Shown: positions 1-10,490 of the stretch, piece after piece | How positions within the stretch are numbered: the first letter of the stretch is position 1 | Layout: every line of letters starts with the position of its first letter | Assembly (NCBI GenBank): GCA_963576565.1 | Contig: OY755048.1 | Location: 8,266,136-8,330,135, forward strand | Direction of reading: 5' to 3' | Source of the DNA: Aspidapion aeneum | Lineage: Eukaryota > Arthropoda > Insecta > Coleoptera > Brentidae | Length of the DNA: 64,000 bases | Made by a program: the position numbers and the translations under genes | The notes under the pieces: generated by a model | The model's input: the letters and a program-made list of their open reading frames with translations, nothing else | What the model was told of the DNA's origin: nothing | Databases searched by the model: none

Positions 1-1
1 A

Positions 2-616
2 TCTTTACTACCCAATTCCATACGTGGATTAATAATTGGGCCATCAAATTGTGGTAAAACCAATGTGCTTATCACTCTTATTACACACCCACTAGGATTA
101 ATATTTGAAAATGTATATATATATATATATATATACTCCAAATCATTGTTTCAATCAAAATATGAATTTTTAAAGCAAATTTTATCGCCAATTGAGGGGC
201 TTGGATACTACACATTTAATGATACATCCTGCGTTATACCACCATCTGAGGCAAAACCAAATTCGATATTTATTTTCGATGATGTAATTTGCGATGGTCA
301 GAGTGTAATAAAATCATACTACGGTATGGGGAGGCATAAAAATATAGATTGTTTTTACCTAGCACAGACTTACTCTAGAGTACCAAAACAGCTAGTTCGA
401 GATAATTCAAATTTCATAATAGTATTTAAACAAGATGAAATGAATCTGCGACATATTTTTTCAGATCACGTTTCTCCAGACTTTACTTTTACTAAGTTTC
501 AAGAAATCTGTGGAAAATGTTGGGACGATAAATATGGTTTTCTAGTTATTGTTAAAGATGCAGATTTAAGCAATGGCAGATATAGAGAAGGATTTGATAG
601 TTACATATATGTTTAA
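2..616 (+). CDS. Polinton packaging ATPase (FtsK/HerA, A32-like), 5' end missing
   Basis: An ATPase expected to pump element DNA into capsids. The frame is open from base 2, so the true start is upstream of the window. Walker A (GPSNCGKT) is encoded at 38-61 and a Walker B string (IFIFDD) at 266-283. A conserved AQTYSRVPKQLVRDN stretch, typical of A32-like ATPases, follows. The stop codon is at 614-616. About 204 codons are visible, most of the ATPase domain. Oddity: a (TA)n microsatellite at 114-134 lies inside the frame between the P-loop and Walker B and encodes alternating Tyr-Ile; its length happens to keep the frame open. The next gene follows within 70 bases on the same strand. Confidence 0.85.
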   Translation, partial: SLLPNSIRGLIIGPSNCGKTNVLITLITHPLGLIFENVYIYIYIYSKSLFQSKYEFLKQILSPIEGLGYYTFNDTSCVIPPSEAKPNSIFIFDDVICDGQSVIKSYYGMGRHKNIDCFYLAQTYSRVPKQLVRDNSNFIIVFKQDEMNLRHIFSDHVSPDFTFTKFQEICGKCWDDKYGFLVIVKDADLSNGRYREGFDSYIYV

Positions 617-681
617 TAAATGTGTAGCAACAACTTTAGTTGCTTTTAGAACGAACAACTGCAAACATCTTATTTGTAAAT

Positions 682-1779
682 ATGTCAAATTCGATCGATC
701 GATCGATCGATTTAAAACGTGATCTTGTTGCTATGACTGATGCAGTAAGAACAAAATTTAAATTTTTAAAAAATGAAGAGTCGCAAAATCAAACAAATCT
801 TGAGAAATTTTATGAACCCATCTCAAAACCATTATCAAAAATTTCCGAAAATTTTAAAAATGCAGCAATTGTAAAAAGGACAAGTAGTAATATAGCAACA
901 CCTTTGATAGCTGTGGAAGCAAAAAAAGCAAAGAGAGTTGCAGCCAATGTTATGGTTGATGATTCGGAAGATGGTGATGGTGGAAATAAATCTCATCATG
1001 GATCTTACCTCTCAGCTTCACCACCCTTGCCGGATACACCAATATCCTCATACTCTAATCAAAGTCAAAAATCATTTAATGCAGATGCAAGTTCTCATTT
1101 ATCACCTAAAAAGAGTGTCAACAATGAAGCTATGGATGAATCACTGAGACAAGATATTGGGGAAGATTTAAATTCTATATCTACAATCTATATGGAGGGG
1201 CTTAAATCAAACCCATCTCTCTATGACACCATATATGGTGTTAGGTACAATTCCAACAATGATAATTTTCAGATAGGTAATGCTACAATAAAATTTCCAG
1301 ATAAACTAATAACTCTTTGGCGTAAAAAAAATATGATTGGGGCATTTTCTGTTCATCGTGATTTATACGATTTGTTATTTTTTAAAAAACCAAGTGTGTC
1401 AAACATTGGCGACATTAGCCCAAAAGCACTCAGCGATTATAAGCAAATACTTAATTTGTCAAATGCCTATTACAATGAATATAATAAAATATATGGGGTA
1501 AATACCAGCCGATCTGTAAAATTTACAAATTTTATAAAACCACTTCTAACACCGAAACATGGCAGAAGTAAAGAAGGTTCTGGTATTACCAGAAATAAAA
1601 TTTCAAATCTCAAAAAATTCAATAATAATAAAGTAAACTATGTATATTGGAATACTGCTAAAGAATTAGTTAGTCGCTTGCGATTATTATGGAGCTCAAA
1701 AATGGCTGGGCATACTGGTCATGATGGTGAAATTTTGTCTATAATTGAAGAATTAAGAGAAGAAGGGGTTATATATTAG
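682..1779 (+). CDS. DUF8207-like Polinton-associated protein
   Basis: A 365-residue protein from the ATG at 682; the frame is open a little further upstream but has no earlier ATG. The N-terminal third is hydrophilic, serine-rich and probably disordered. The central block (YGVRYNSNNDNFQIGNA, then LYDLLFFKKP and a DYKQILNLSNAYYNEYN stretch) resembles the DUF8207 family common in insect Polintons. The C-terminus (VYWNTAKELVSRLRLLWSS, GHDGEILSIIEELRE) matches the usual tail of these proteins from memory. Its role is unknown; position between packaging and integration genes suggests a virion or DNA-binding role, which is inference. A (GATC)n run at the 5' end encodes a repeated Ser-Ile-Asp-Arg pattern. 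Confidence 0.65.
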   Translation: MSNSIDRSIDLKRDLVAMTDAVRTKFKFLKNEESQNQTNLEKFYEPISKPLSKISENFKNAAIVKRTSSNIATPLIAVEAKKAKRVAANVMVDDSEDGDGGNKSHHGSYLSASPPLPDTPISSYSNQSQKSFNADASSHLSPKKSVNNEAMDESLRQDIGEDLNSISTIYMEGLKSNPSLYDTIYGVRYNSNNDNFQIGNATIKFPDKLITLWRKKNMIGAFSVHRDLYDLLFFKKPSVSNIGDISPKALSDYKQILNLSNAYYNEYNKIYGVNTSRSVKFTNFIKPLLTPKHGRSKEGSGITRNKISNLKKFNNNKVNYVYWNTAKELVSRLRLLWSSKMAGHTGHDGEILSIIEELREEGVIY

Positions 1780-1825
1780 GACTCACTTTTTGATTGTAGC
1801 ATATATTGTTCAGTTACTATCTAAC

Positions 1826-2212
1826 ATGGGAGGTGTAAAGAACACGATTGACAAGTTTGGTCGTATAAAAAAAACTTCCAAAATTACAAATATAAAAGGA
1901 TTGAAGGGTAATGGTTTTAAGTTGACCGCTAAAAATGATTTCGACATTGAGAACAAACGTTTATGTAATATAGCAGATGCTGTAGATCATAAAGACGCTA
2001 TCAATCTAGAATTTCTGGAAAATCGTATAAACAAACTAGTTGAAGAACTAAAGCTAGCTATAGCAGAATCTGTTGATGCAGTAAGAACCAATTTAGAAAA
2101 AATAAAAACGCAACAATCGACAAGTGGTAAACTATTGTTAAATTTACATGGGAGATTGAGTGCCATAGAAAGAAAAGTTTTGAAACATCAGCCACTTGAA
2201 TCCGCTTTGTAA
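1826..2212 (+). CDS. Small fibre-like Polinton protein with coiled coil
   Basis: A 128-residue protein from the ATG at 1826, chosen over the upstream open frame because MGGVKN is the first Met and the preceding codons overlap the end of the previous gene's region. It contains an N-terminal basic segment, then DIENKRLCNIADAVDHKDAIN, which resembles the repeat signature of phage and adenovirus-like fibre or attachment proteins (K-R-L-x-N-h-x-D-A-x-x-x-x-D-A). A helical region from about residue 65 is a likely coiled coil. Known relatives occur in insect Polintons without assigned function. A structural trimer at the virion surface is a reasonable inference, not shown here. Confidence 0.55.
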   Translation: MGGVKNTIDKFGRIKKTSKITNIKGLKGNGFKLTAKNDFDIENKRLCNIADAVDHKDAINLEFLENRINKLVEELKLAIAESVDAVRTNLEKIKTQQSTSGKLLLNLHGRLSAIERKVLKHQPLESAL

Positions 2213-2289
2213 CCAATAATTTGGTCAGATGGACGCATAGAATATCATACACCCATTTGAATTGAAAAAATAAAGTATTTATTTTAACG

Positions 2290-3222
2290 ATGGCTAGTGA
2301 GCAAAAAGTTCAAGTGGTTAATGAGCTATATAAACCTGCAAGAAAAAATTTCCTGCGAAGAAAAACCTTAATAAAAGGTTTTAAGGATCTATGGCAGATT
2401 GATTTAGCTGAAATACAACAATTATCAAAATATAATTTGGGGTATAGATACATTTTAGTATGCATAAATTGCTTTTCTAAATTTGTCTGGGCTAGACCAA
2501 TAAAAAATAAAACAGGACTTGAAATATGTGCAGCAATGCGGGATGTTTTTAAGCAAGCTGGTTATTACCCCCATAACATACAATCTGATCAAGGAACGGA
2601 ATTTTTTAATAAACACTTCCAAGCACTTATGAAAAAGAAGTCTGTAAATCACTTTCACACATATAGTGTAAAGAAGGCAGCCATTGTGGAAAGAGTAATC
2701 AAAACTTTAAAAACAAATCTTTATAAAGAATTCTCTACATTAGGAAGCTATAAGTGGTTTCATATTTTACAGGATGTTGTTGATAAATATAATAAAACAA
2801 TTCACACAACTATTAAAATGAGACCAATTGATGTGAAACCCACCACTAGAATTACCGCATTTGAAAATATAAAAATGGTACCTAAAAAAATTAAATTCAA
2901 AGTTGGAGACGTAGTTCGTATAAGCAAATATAAGTCAATTTTTGAAAAAGGGTACACACCATCGTGGTCAGCGGAACAATTTAAAATTGTAAAAGTAAAT
3001 ATAACGAATCCACCTACTTATGAAATAGAAAGTTTTGACGGAGAACCTATACTTGGTGCTTTTTATGAAATGGAGCTACAGAAAACCAGCGTGCCATCAA
3101 TATATTTAGTGGAGAAAATTATTAAGAAAAGGAAGTGTAATAAACTGGAGCAATACTTTGTTAAGTGGTTAGGTTTTACAGATAGACATAATTCATGGAT
3201 AAATAAGTCGGATATCGTTTAA
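2290..3222 (+). CDS. Polinton integrase (retroviral-type, chromodomain)
   Basis: Catalyses insertion of element DNA into the host genome. The 310-residue ORF starts at an ATG and reads through without a break. The DDE catalytic core is visible: first Asp in LWQIDLAEIQ, second in IQSDQGTEFFN, Glu in AAIVERVIKTLK. A small beta-rich segment (KFKVGDVVRISKYKSIFEKG) follows, as in rve-family C-termini. Residues about 270-310 (VEKIIKKRKCNKLEQYFVKW to SWINKSDIV) form a chromodomain, which may direct integration to modified chromatin. It matches the insect proteins annotated as F54H12.3-like. All key residues are present, so it could be functional or young. Confidence 0.9.
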   Translation: MASEQKVQVVNELYKPARKNFLRRKTLIKGFKDLWQIDLAEIQQLSKYNLGYRYILVCINCFSKFVWARPIKNKTGLEICAAMRDVFKQAGYYPHNIQSDQGTEFFNKHFQALMKKKSVNHFHTYSVKKAAIVERVIKTLKTNLYKEFSTLGSYKWFHILQDVVDKYNKTIHTTIKMRPIDVKPTTRITAFENIKMVPKKIKFKVGDVVRISKYKSIFEKGYTPSWSAEQFKIVKVNITNPPTYEIESFDGEPILGAFYEMELQKTSVPSIYLVEKIIKKRKCNKLEQYFVKWLGFTDRHNSWINKSDIV

Positions 3223-3529
3223 AAAAATATTTGAATTTTAATATATTTTTTAAAATTCACATCAAATGAAAATCAATATAGGTTCAAAACTTCCTTAATT
3301 TTTATAATATATTTATTTTGTGTTTTATACTAATATTGTTACTTTATTATAAAATTTTGTAAAAAAATAAGATAAAAATAATATTGCAATAAAACAAATC
3401 CAATTAAAAAATAGTTTTTCATTTCTTATTATAATATATTTTATTACAGCTTTTATCAATTTAAAACTACATCCATACTACAATCCATAAACTAATTATA
3501 AATACACATTTTTGATAAATGTCTTATAT
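3223..3529. other. AT-rich intergenic spacer between convergent Polinton genes
   Basis: About 300 bases of very AT-rich sequence between the integrase stop and the stop of the leftward acidic protein gene. AATAAA-like strings on both strands (for example near 3389) could serve as polyadenylation signals. No ORF of note. Confidence 0.4.
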
Positions 3530-3835
3530 TTAATCATCGTTCTCACTGAATCCACTATCATCATCTTCATCTTCATCGAGCGGTGGAAAGAGTAGCTCCA
3601 GTGGAATGTCTTCCAATGGCCTCAGAAGATACAACAAATTCAGCCATCTCATATTTTTACAAAACTCTTGAAGTGTTTGGTTACCCATAAAAAACATTTG
3701 GCATTGAATGACACCATCCATAAAATTATTTGCTCTAGCTACATCTCTTAGTGAAGGGTCACCCTCCATCAGTTCGTCCGACTTCTCAAACAACCAGAAT
3801 CGTAAATCGTGAATTTGTTCTTCCAAACGATTCAT
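3530..3835 (-). CDS. Small acidic Polinton protein, unknown function
   Basis: A 101-residue ORF convergent with the integrase. It begins at an ATG, is predicted helical (RLEEQIHDLRFWLFEKSDEL), and ends in a strongly acidic tail of repeated Asp/Glu. No known domain recognised. It lies between the integrase and the OB-like gene, on the strand facing the element interior. Small leftward genes at this end are usual for insect Polintons. Function should not be assigned from sequence alone. Confidence 0.5.
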   Translation of the reverse strand: MNRLEEQIHDLRFWLFEKSDELMEGDPSLRDVARANNFMDGVIQCQMFFMGNQTLQEFCKNMRWLNLLYLLRPLEDIPLELLFPPLDEDEDDDSGFSENDD

Positions 3836-3887
3836 ATTTTTAATACTTTAAGAATTATATTTTAACACACAATAATTTTAAGATCAT

Positions 3888-4235
3888 TTAGTATATTCCA
3901 AATTCAAATATGGATTTACGTTTTGCACCGATGTATGTGGGTTCACTTTGCCCCAGATAGGTTAGAGTATATTTTTGATTACTTTTATTAACTAGATCGA
4001 TAAAATCATCATCTATTGATTTAAGCACACGTTTTGGTAAAAACGTTTTAAATACATCAGCATCTTCAGCCAATGTTATTAAAACAGATTTTCCATAACG
4101 GGTATCAATGGTGCACATTTCTTTAATAACATATGTGGTATTAACTTTTAATGAATCTAAAGATTTTAATTGAAGTTTTGCTTCATTGTTTATTTCGAAA
4201 TTTATTTGTTCAAGTTTGATTTTTGAAATATCCAT
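3888..4235 (-). CDS. Small OB-fold-like Polinton protein
   Basis: A 115-residue ORF starting at an ATG (MDISKIKLEQ). The pattern TYVIKEMCTIDTRYGKSVLI, then VFKTFLPKRV and a LTYLGQSEP string, resembles short OB-fold-like proteins frequent in insect Polintons and polydnavirus-like loci. A single-stranded nucleic-acid binding role is inferred from this resemblance only. It is the outermost gene at the right end and is transcribed inward, 53 bases upstream of the acidic protein, so the two may share a promoter. Confidence 0.5.
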   Translation of the reverse strand: MDISKIKLEQINFEINNEAKLQLKSLDSLKVNTTYVIKEMCTIDTRYGKSVLITLAEDADVFKTFLPKRVLKSIDDDFIDLVNKSNQKYTLTYLGQSEPTYIGAKRKSIFEFGIY

Positions 4236-4429
4236 ATTATTACCTTTAAATTATTGTTTTTCCACAAATTAAACTATTTTTTCTTTATTTTTATTTTAGA
4301 GAGTGATTTGACACGTTGAGATACAGAAATCTACTAATACTTCAAGTGGGTTTGTTTTTCCTTTTTATATGTTTAAATACAATTATTAGGGTGGGGATAA
4401 TGTAAATCTTTTAAAAGTGTAAAACAAAT

Positions 4430-4709
4430 CAGAGTCAAAGATAGAGGTATTTTTTGTGCTTAAGGTCAGACAAGGTTAAGGTTGTTCAGGGTCAAAAATA
4501 CTACTCGAACTATTCGTCTCTACATATAAAAAACGCAACGATCGTCAAGGTCATTCAAGGTCAACATAATGACCTTCACAACTTTTCAAGGTCAAATATA
4601 CTACTCAAACTATTCATCTCTACATAAAACAAGGCAACGACCGTCAAGGTCATTCAAGGTCATTCCCTCCTCAAAAGTGGTCCAGCACCCGCTTAAACCT
4701 ACTACTACT
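4430..4709 (+). repeat. Polinton subterminal repeats and probable right terminus
   Basis: A 100-bp unit begins at 4491 (GTCAAAAATACTACTCGAAC) and again at 4591 (GTCAAATATACTACTCAAAC). Both continue into a TCTCTACATA segment and a CGTCAAGGTCATTCAAGGTC segment. Shorter AAGGTCA motifs recur from 4460. The block ends with ACCTACTACTACT at 4709. Tandem repeats inside terminal inverted repeats are usual in Polintons, and 3' termini end in CT; the exact boundary is inferred. Confidence 0.5.
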
Positions 4710-5408
4710 GAAGTGTATAAACAACTCTGTGGCCCTCCAGTTGGGTTTAGAAATACAGTACAAAATATGTTATTTTTATTTTTTTTAATCCTACGATTGG
4801 ATTTAAATTGTTTGTTTTACACGATGCAATGAAAGACTCTTAGCAACAAATTATGCTTTTTGTTTGAGATTAATATCTTTAAAGACTACCGAGATACAAG
4901 GTGGCCCCTCAACTTTACTCGGCGCATAGTGGTCTTTGACTCAATTTTTTTATATTTTTTTATTTTTGCTTAATAACGCTCTCAGGCGCTTTAAATAGCG
5001 GTAACAAATTCGAACGGCCTTTTATAAGGGTACTACAAGTGTTTCTACCTTAACACTATCAAGAATAACAAAAATATTAACAAAAAACAGTTTTAAAAAA
5101 AAATGAAAATTATAAATCTTTTGGGATTCTTTAATATTGGTTGCACATTCCCATCCCGAGCAACAAATTATGGCGTTTAAATTATCCTCGTATCGCCTTT
5201 CAGTCCAGAGTTATGAGGTTTACCGTAAAGTCACAGGGGTCGCGATTTCTCGTTAACGGCTGCAGCAACAAATTTAATTCTTCGTTAACAAATTAGCAAC
5301 AAATTAGCACTAAATCCTGGCATATGAAATTTGGTGGCCCCTTATAGTGGTCCCCCCAGCTTTACTTACGTGATGTATTATTCTCTCAATAGTTTATGAA
5401 CAAATCAA
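4710..5408. other. Gene-free AT-rich spacer with a recurring GTGGCCC motif
   Basis: No ORF of note. GTGGCCCTCCAG (4730), GTGGCCCCTCAACTTTACTC (4901) and a related GGTGGCCCCTTATAGTGG (5332) string recur at irregular spacing, each followed by AGCTTTACT- or AACTTTACT-like text. AGCAACAAATTATG also recurs (4842, 5159). This suggests degenerate copies of a dispersed repeat. Confidence 0.4.
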
Positions 5409-7813
5409 GTTTCGTGTGCAAGTCGTGCCAACTTTCTGCCGATAAGCTAACTTTGTTAAGGGCATCCCATATATCAGGTTTTGACTTGTTGTCATTCTGG
5501 TAAATGCGTTTTTTGAAAGATATGGCGGATTTTAATGGCGGGAAGGCGTATCTTTAAAAAAATTGTAACTTTTTTATTTCTTATCCGATTTTCATGGAAC
5601 AAAGTTTAAAATACTTGCTTTGAAATGTACTCAAAAATGTATTGGTCAGAAAATATGTATTGTTTTGTATTTGTCAAAAAAATAAAAAATTTATAAATAT
5701 AAATTTTTCATTTTTTTTTTAATTTTATTTATAAAACTATTGGAGTTATAAAAAAGATAGCTATTTTGATTCTTTATTCAAATCTGGTTCAGATGTTCCA
5801 ATGCGTTAATTATTTTTTAAGTTATTTCCAAATAACTGGAAAAAATATGCTTTTAATGAAAACCATAAGAACTTTTTGAAAGTAACATAAATTTGTTAAA
5901 CATACCTAGCAGATCAGGTTTTGACTTATTGTCATTGTGATAATCGCGCCTTTTTTTAAATATGGCGGATTCAGTATGGCGGAAAAGCATATTTAAAAAC
6001 ATTTTTTTTTATTTTTTATCCGATTTTAATACAACAAAGCTTAAATTACTTAATTTGAAATGTACTAAAAAAATCCTTTTTTAAAAAAAATATATTTTTT
6101 TAATATATTTGAAATGATTTTATTTTTATTTTTATTAATTGACCCCCATATACGGACGTCGCTGAAGTGTTTGTCATTAATTAAAACCCCACTGACTTAC
6201 ACATTGTTAAAAAGATCATTTAATTTCCTACAATAAATTATAAAACACATTTTTGTCAATTGAGCTTAGTTTTTGAGAAAATTGGAAAAAACTTGTAACA
6301 AAATAATTTGTTTGGTGATTTGTAAACATTGATTTAAGTTGCATAGGCGTGTAAAGTTTTAATCTGAAGTTAAATCTTACATTATTGTAGACGTTTAAAA
6401 GGAAATTTTATTGTCTACAATCGACTATGAGTCACAATTTTTGATATAGAGCTTGGTTTTTAAAATAATCGGGTAAAACCTATGTGGTGGGTGGGTGGAC
6501 CCCACTGACTAATACATTGTAAAAAGGGAAATTTTATTTTCTACAATAAACGGCGAAATATTTTTTTTTCCAAAAAGCTTAATTTTTGAGAAAATTGAAT
6601 AAAACTTACTGATAAATATAGTGATTTTTCAAAATTGATTTTATTTACGGACACCCCTAAATTGTTATAGATAAAGCTACCATTGCCTTATTATACATTT
6701 TCTTTTTTAAATTTATTTACTAGAGACGCCGCTGGAGAGTTTGTCATTAGTCGTACCCCACTGACTTATACATTGTTGAAAATGAAATTTTATGGTCTAT
6801 AATAAAGATTAGTACATATTTTTTCCCTAAGCTTAGTTTTTAAGAAAATTTGAAAAAAATCTATTTCATGACTTGGGTAGTCTGGGGGTCTTGGCGGATT
6901 TTGCAGCTAAAATTTAAAAACTAATATAATTTTATTTCTAAATTAGATTTTACACATTTTTGATCCATTTCTATGTCATTGTGTCTTTAGGGCATCAACT
7001 TAGTTACATTTTTAGATATTCGAACACGACTATATTAGGAGGGGGGATAAAAAAAATTGGACCAAAAACTTGCCCGGCAACATCAAAATCGTTAGTCTGT
7101 GACCTATTCTCAGCTAGGATCCATTGTCAAACTGCGGTCCTCATATTTTGTATACTCAACTACCTCTAGCAAAATTGTAAAAACTTTCGTCGGTTGATAT
7201 TCACTTTCAAAAATAACAATAACAACGTTGTTTGATAATGTCCGTTAAACAACGATAACAATAATAATAGAAATCACCTGTTTTACTAGACACCTCATCT
7301 GCGTAATGCCGCGCGCCGCCTTATAGGTAGTCATTTTGGTGACAACAAATTGTTTTTTTATTAAAACAAATATAAAATATACATCTATGTAAGATTTTTA
7401 TACACCAAATTAAAGAAAAATGTTCATTCTAAAACTTTTATTTAAACTTTTTTTTTAAATTTTGCTTTGGTGTGATTAAATATGTAGGTTAAACTTTACT
7501 AGCTATACAAAAAAAAGTAAAAATTCATTTATTTTATTTTTTCTAAAAAAACGTAGCAAAATTTTTAAAAATATAATGGAAATTTATTTTATTGTGGGTG
7601 TTTACTGATTCATTTACCATTTTTTGCAACCATCTGCGACTATTTTTAAGAAAGATACATCGTTTTAAAAGTATCGTGCAAAAAAAAGTGGTGGGGCCAT
7701 ATCTTTAAAAAAACGCATTTACCAGAATGACAACAAGTCAAAACCTGATCTATGGAGTGCCCTTAACAAACTTGGCTTATCGGCAAAAAGTTGGCACGAC
7801 TTGCACACGAAAC
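5409..7813. mobile_element. Inverted-repeat element A, about 2.4 kb, non-coding
   Basis: Left arm 5409-5526 (GTTTCGTGTGCAAGTCGTGC ... GATATGGC) is matched in reverse complement by the right arm 7696-7813, about 118 bp each with roughly 90 percent identity by eye. Inside, the inner half of the left arm is repeated directly at about 5905-6075 (GATCAGGTTTTGACTTATTG), ~430 bp from the first copy. From 6140 to 6880 there are several diverged copies of a repeat with signature phrases CCCACTGACTTA, CTACAATAAA and GAGAAAATT. No transposase is visible. It fits a foldback-like non-autonomous DNA transposon; the superfamily is not identified. Confidence 0.55.
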
Positions 7814-9866
7814 CCCCTTTTAGGCCGATTTGTCCATAGACTACAAGTTCTTCCTCCTCCTTCCTCCAACTATGGAAGTAGACGTTTGCTGGTATGTTGG
7901 AACGGATGACATGCGCTCCAAAAAAGTAACCTGTAACTACAGGTGTCATTTTTCACAGCATTCTACGTCTGTAGCTAACTAAGGTATCTTGACATCCCAT
8001 TTGGGGCATAGCTGCCTTGAGATAGTGCAATTTTTTAAACTAAATTTACTTAAAGAGGAGCTTAAAAAATCAGCTGGCACAAAATGGTTAGGTTCTATTT
8101 TATCTCCATAGCGACTATTCTTAAATTTCGTAACGCTTAATGGAGGGAGGGGTGCTTTAGTCTTGCGTTAAACATCAATGTTTTTTAATATGTTTTCTTT
8201 TTTTTTTTTAAAGCACTGCGACGTGGGGAGGTTAAAAATCCTATATGTTTACGCTACGTACTTTGTCCCTTTATACAAAAAATTAACTGAAAAAACTAAA
8301 TGAACAGTGCGAAAAATTACGAGCCTTAATTTGATTTGTGACCAGAAAAAATGAGTAATGCCGAAAAGTCATTTTCGGGATAAAAACTAGTAAATCATCG
8401 TCCAAACCCAAAAATCTATATATTTATTTGAATATATTTCTGAAAATTGGCAGCAATCATTTTTCATTTTCTCTCTTTTAACATTAATCAACTTCTCGAA
8501 TGTGCCATGATCTTTTTTTGTTCCCCTATCTGTACATTAGTGAATAATTGTGCTTTTTACGACAATATGCCTTTTACATTGCGAACAGTGTGAAATGATT
8601 TGTCACTGACATGAAATGATTAAGGGAAAATAAACTGTCGTCATATTTATATAACTCTGACGTGGATACAAACTATGCCTTACTGGCCCACGGCACCATT
8701 TATGCAGCCCAAAAAATGTTAAGAGCACAGTTAAGAGCATTTTTTGAGACAACAGTATGTCCAATAACCAATGGGTTTGAAGTCTAGACAGGTAAAAAAT
8801 AAGTTGCTAGTCAGCACTTGCACATATGCCTTTACACAAAGATCTAAACCAATTTATATTTGCATCAGGGTTAAAAAATAGTTTTGCGGTTTTTTAGTAG
8901 CGTTACCAGCTCTTAATTTTGTTGGAATGGTCTGGGTGAGGAGTAATAAATACTAATAATTACTGTCTTTATTTCACAATTTCTAAACAACATTTTTACA
9001 TGGTTTCTATTTCTATATTCTAAAAAATTGTGTGTGCTTAAGACCACACGGCGAAAGTGTAAACTTTAACAAGGCGAAATTAATAATACGAAATACAGGA
9101 TTTTTTGCGTTGTATATTGACAAAGTAATAACATTTACATAATTATAATTGGGTATAAATTACTCTGGTAAAGTTTGCTCTGAGTGGCCTTCATCTGCAT
9201 CATCGTATCGCTCTGCTGACTGTTCCTCTCACAGTTTGTCGACTCTAGCCTACTTCACCCGAATGAGCGTTACATAGCCGAGCGTGACCGCTCAGTTCAA
9301 TTCAGTACCCACAAAAAGTGCTAAGCGCGCCTAAATAAGTTTACACTTCAAAAATTAATGTGAAAAAGGCCCAATATAGTACCTACTACCGAAATATTTG
9401 ACCTAAGAATCAGTTAAATTTTTAGCACTACGAAGAAAAACTTGTATTAAAAATCATTTTAGTAATATATACAAATAAGAGGCGTTATCGCTTATTTCAC
9501 CCCCTCGTGTCCTCCGCCGGTGTACCCACCTATCGAGAATATAATTCTCTATATAGAAGCAGAAGAGCTCTATGTTGTACAGCGTGGCCATCCACAAACA
9601 AAACGTGACTATTAAATTGGTTTACAGCTTTTAATTTAGCTTTCTTGTTTGGATTTTACAAACTGGAGCATTTTTATTTTGTGAATCTCGCCAGTCTGGT
9701 TAAAATTCTTGTGTTCATTCACTCCAATGCAAATAATAGAAATACAAATTAAGGGTTGAAAATAATTGAAACGACAAAAAGAATAGTCCAAGCATAGCAA
9801 ATACAAAAATAAAATTGTTTAACGGATAATTTGTCAAATTTCTAAAAAAAATCTGTTGTGGTTTAT
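7814..9866. other. No gene seen
   Basis: About 2 kb of AT-rich sequence with only short chance ORFs and no recognised element ends, RNA gene or tandem repeat. Confidence 0.5.
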
Positions 9867-10490
9867 TATGCTATGCTATGCTATGCTATGCTATGCTATG
9901 CTATGCTATGCTATGCTATGCTATGCTATGCTATGCTATGCTATGCTATGCTATGCTATGCTATGCTATGCTATGCTATGCTATGCTATGCTATGCTATG
10001 CTATGCTATGCTATGCTATGCTATGCTATGCTATGCTATGCTATGCTATGCTATGCTATGCTATGCTATGCTATGCTATGCTATGCTATGCTATGCTATG
10101 CTATGCATGCTATGCTATGCTATGCTATGCTATGCTATGCTATATGCTATGCTATGCTATGCTATGCTATGCATGCTATGCTATGCTATGCTATGCTATG
10201 CTATGCTATGCTATGCTATGCTATGCTATGCTATGCTATGCTATGCTATGCTATGCTATGCTATGCTATGCTATGCATGCTATGCTATGCTATGCTATGA
10301 TATGCTATGCTATGCTATGCTATGCTATGCTATGCTATGCTATGCTATGCTATGCTATGCTATGCTATGCTATGCTATGCTATGCTATGCTATGCTATGC
10401 TATGCTATGCTATGCTATGCTATGCTATGCTATGCTATGCTATGCTATGCTATGCTATGCTATGCTATGCTATGCTATGCTATGTTATGT
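9867..10490 (+). repeat. TATGC pentanucleotide microsatellite, about 620 bp
   Basis: About 124 near-perfect copies of TATGC. The few interruptions are deletions of two bases near 10106, 10171 and 10275, an extra TA near 10143 and one C-to-A near 10300. The array decays to TATGT at 10481-10490. Period 5 is coprime to the codon length, so all three forward frames encode the same Met-Leu-Cys-Tyr-Ala cycle and stay open; the reverse strand has a TAG in every frame. The long forward ORFs are therefore by-products of the repeat. Confidence 0.97.

Larger units (their letters stand above)
1..4709 (+). mobile_element. Polinton/Maverick (adintovirus-like) element, right part; left part lies outside the window
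   Basis: A self-synthesising DNA transposon related to adintoviruses. Four genes run rightward (packaging ATPase, DUF8207-like protein, fibre-like protein, integrase) and two small genes run leftward from the right end. They are followed by AT-rich sequence and tandem subterminal repeats. Co-occurrence of an FtsK/HerA packaging ATPase with a retroviral-type chromodomain integrase defines Polintons. Polymerase, capsid and protease genes are not in this window. The right boundary is inferred: family members usually end in CT, and a CTACTACTACT string closes the subterminal repeats at 4709. The left end is not visible, so the terminal inverted repeat cannot be verified. Confidence 0.8.

Noticed and set aside
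7719..7949. 76-codon reverse ORF over the right arm of element A
   Set aside because: Mostly inverted-repeat sequence; the corresponding left arm does not preserve it and no domain was recognised.
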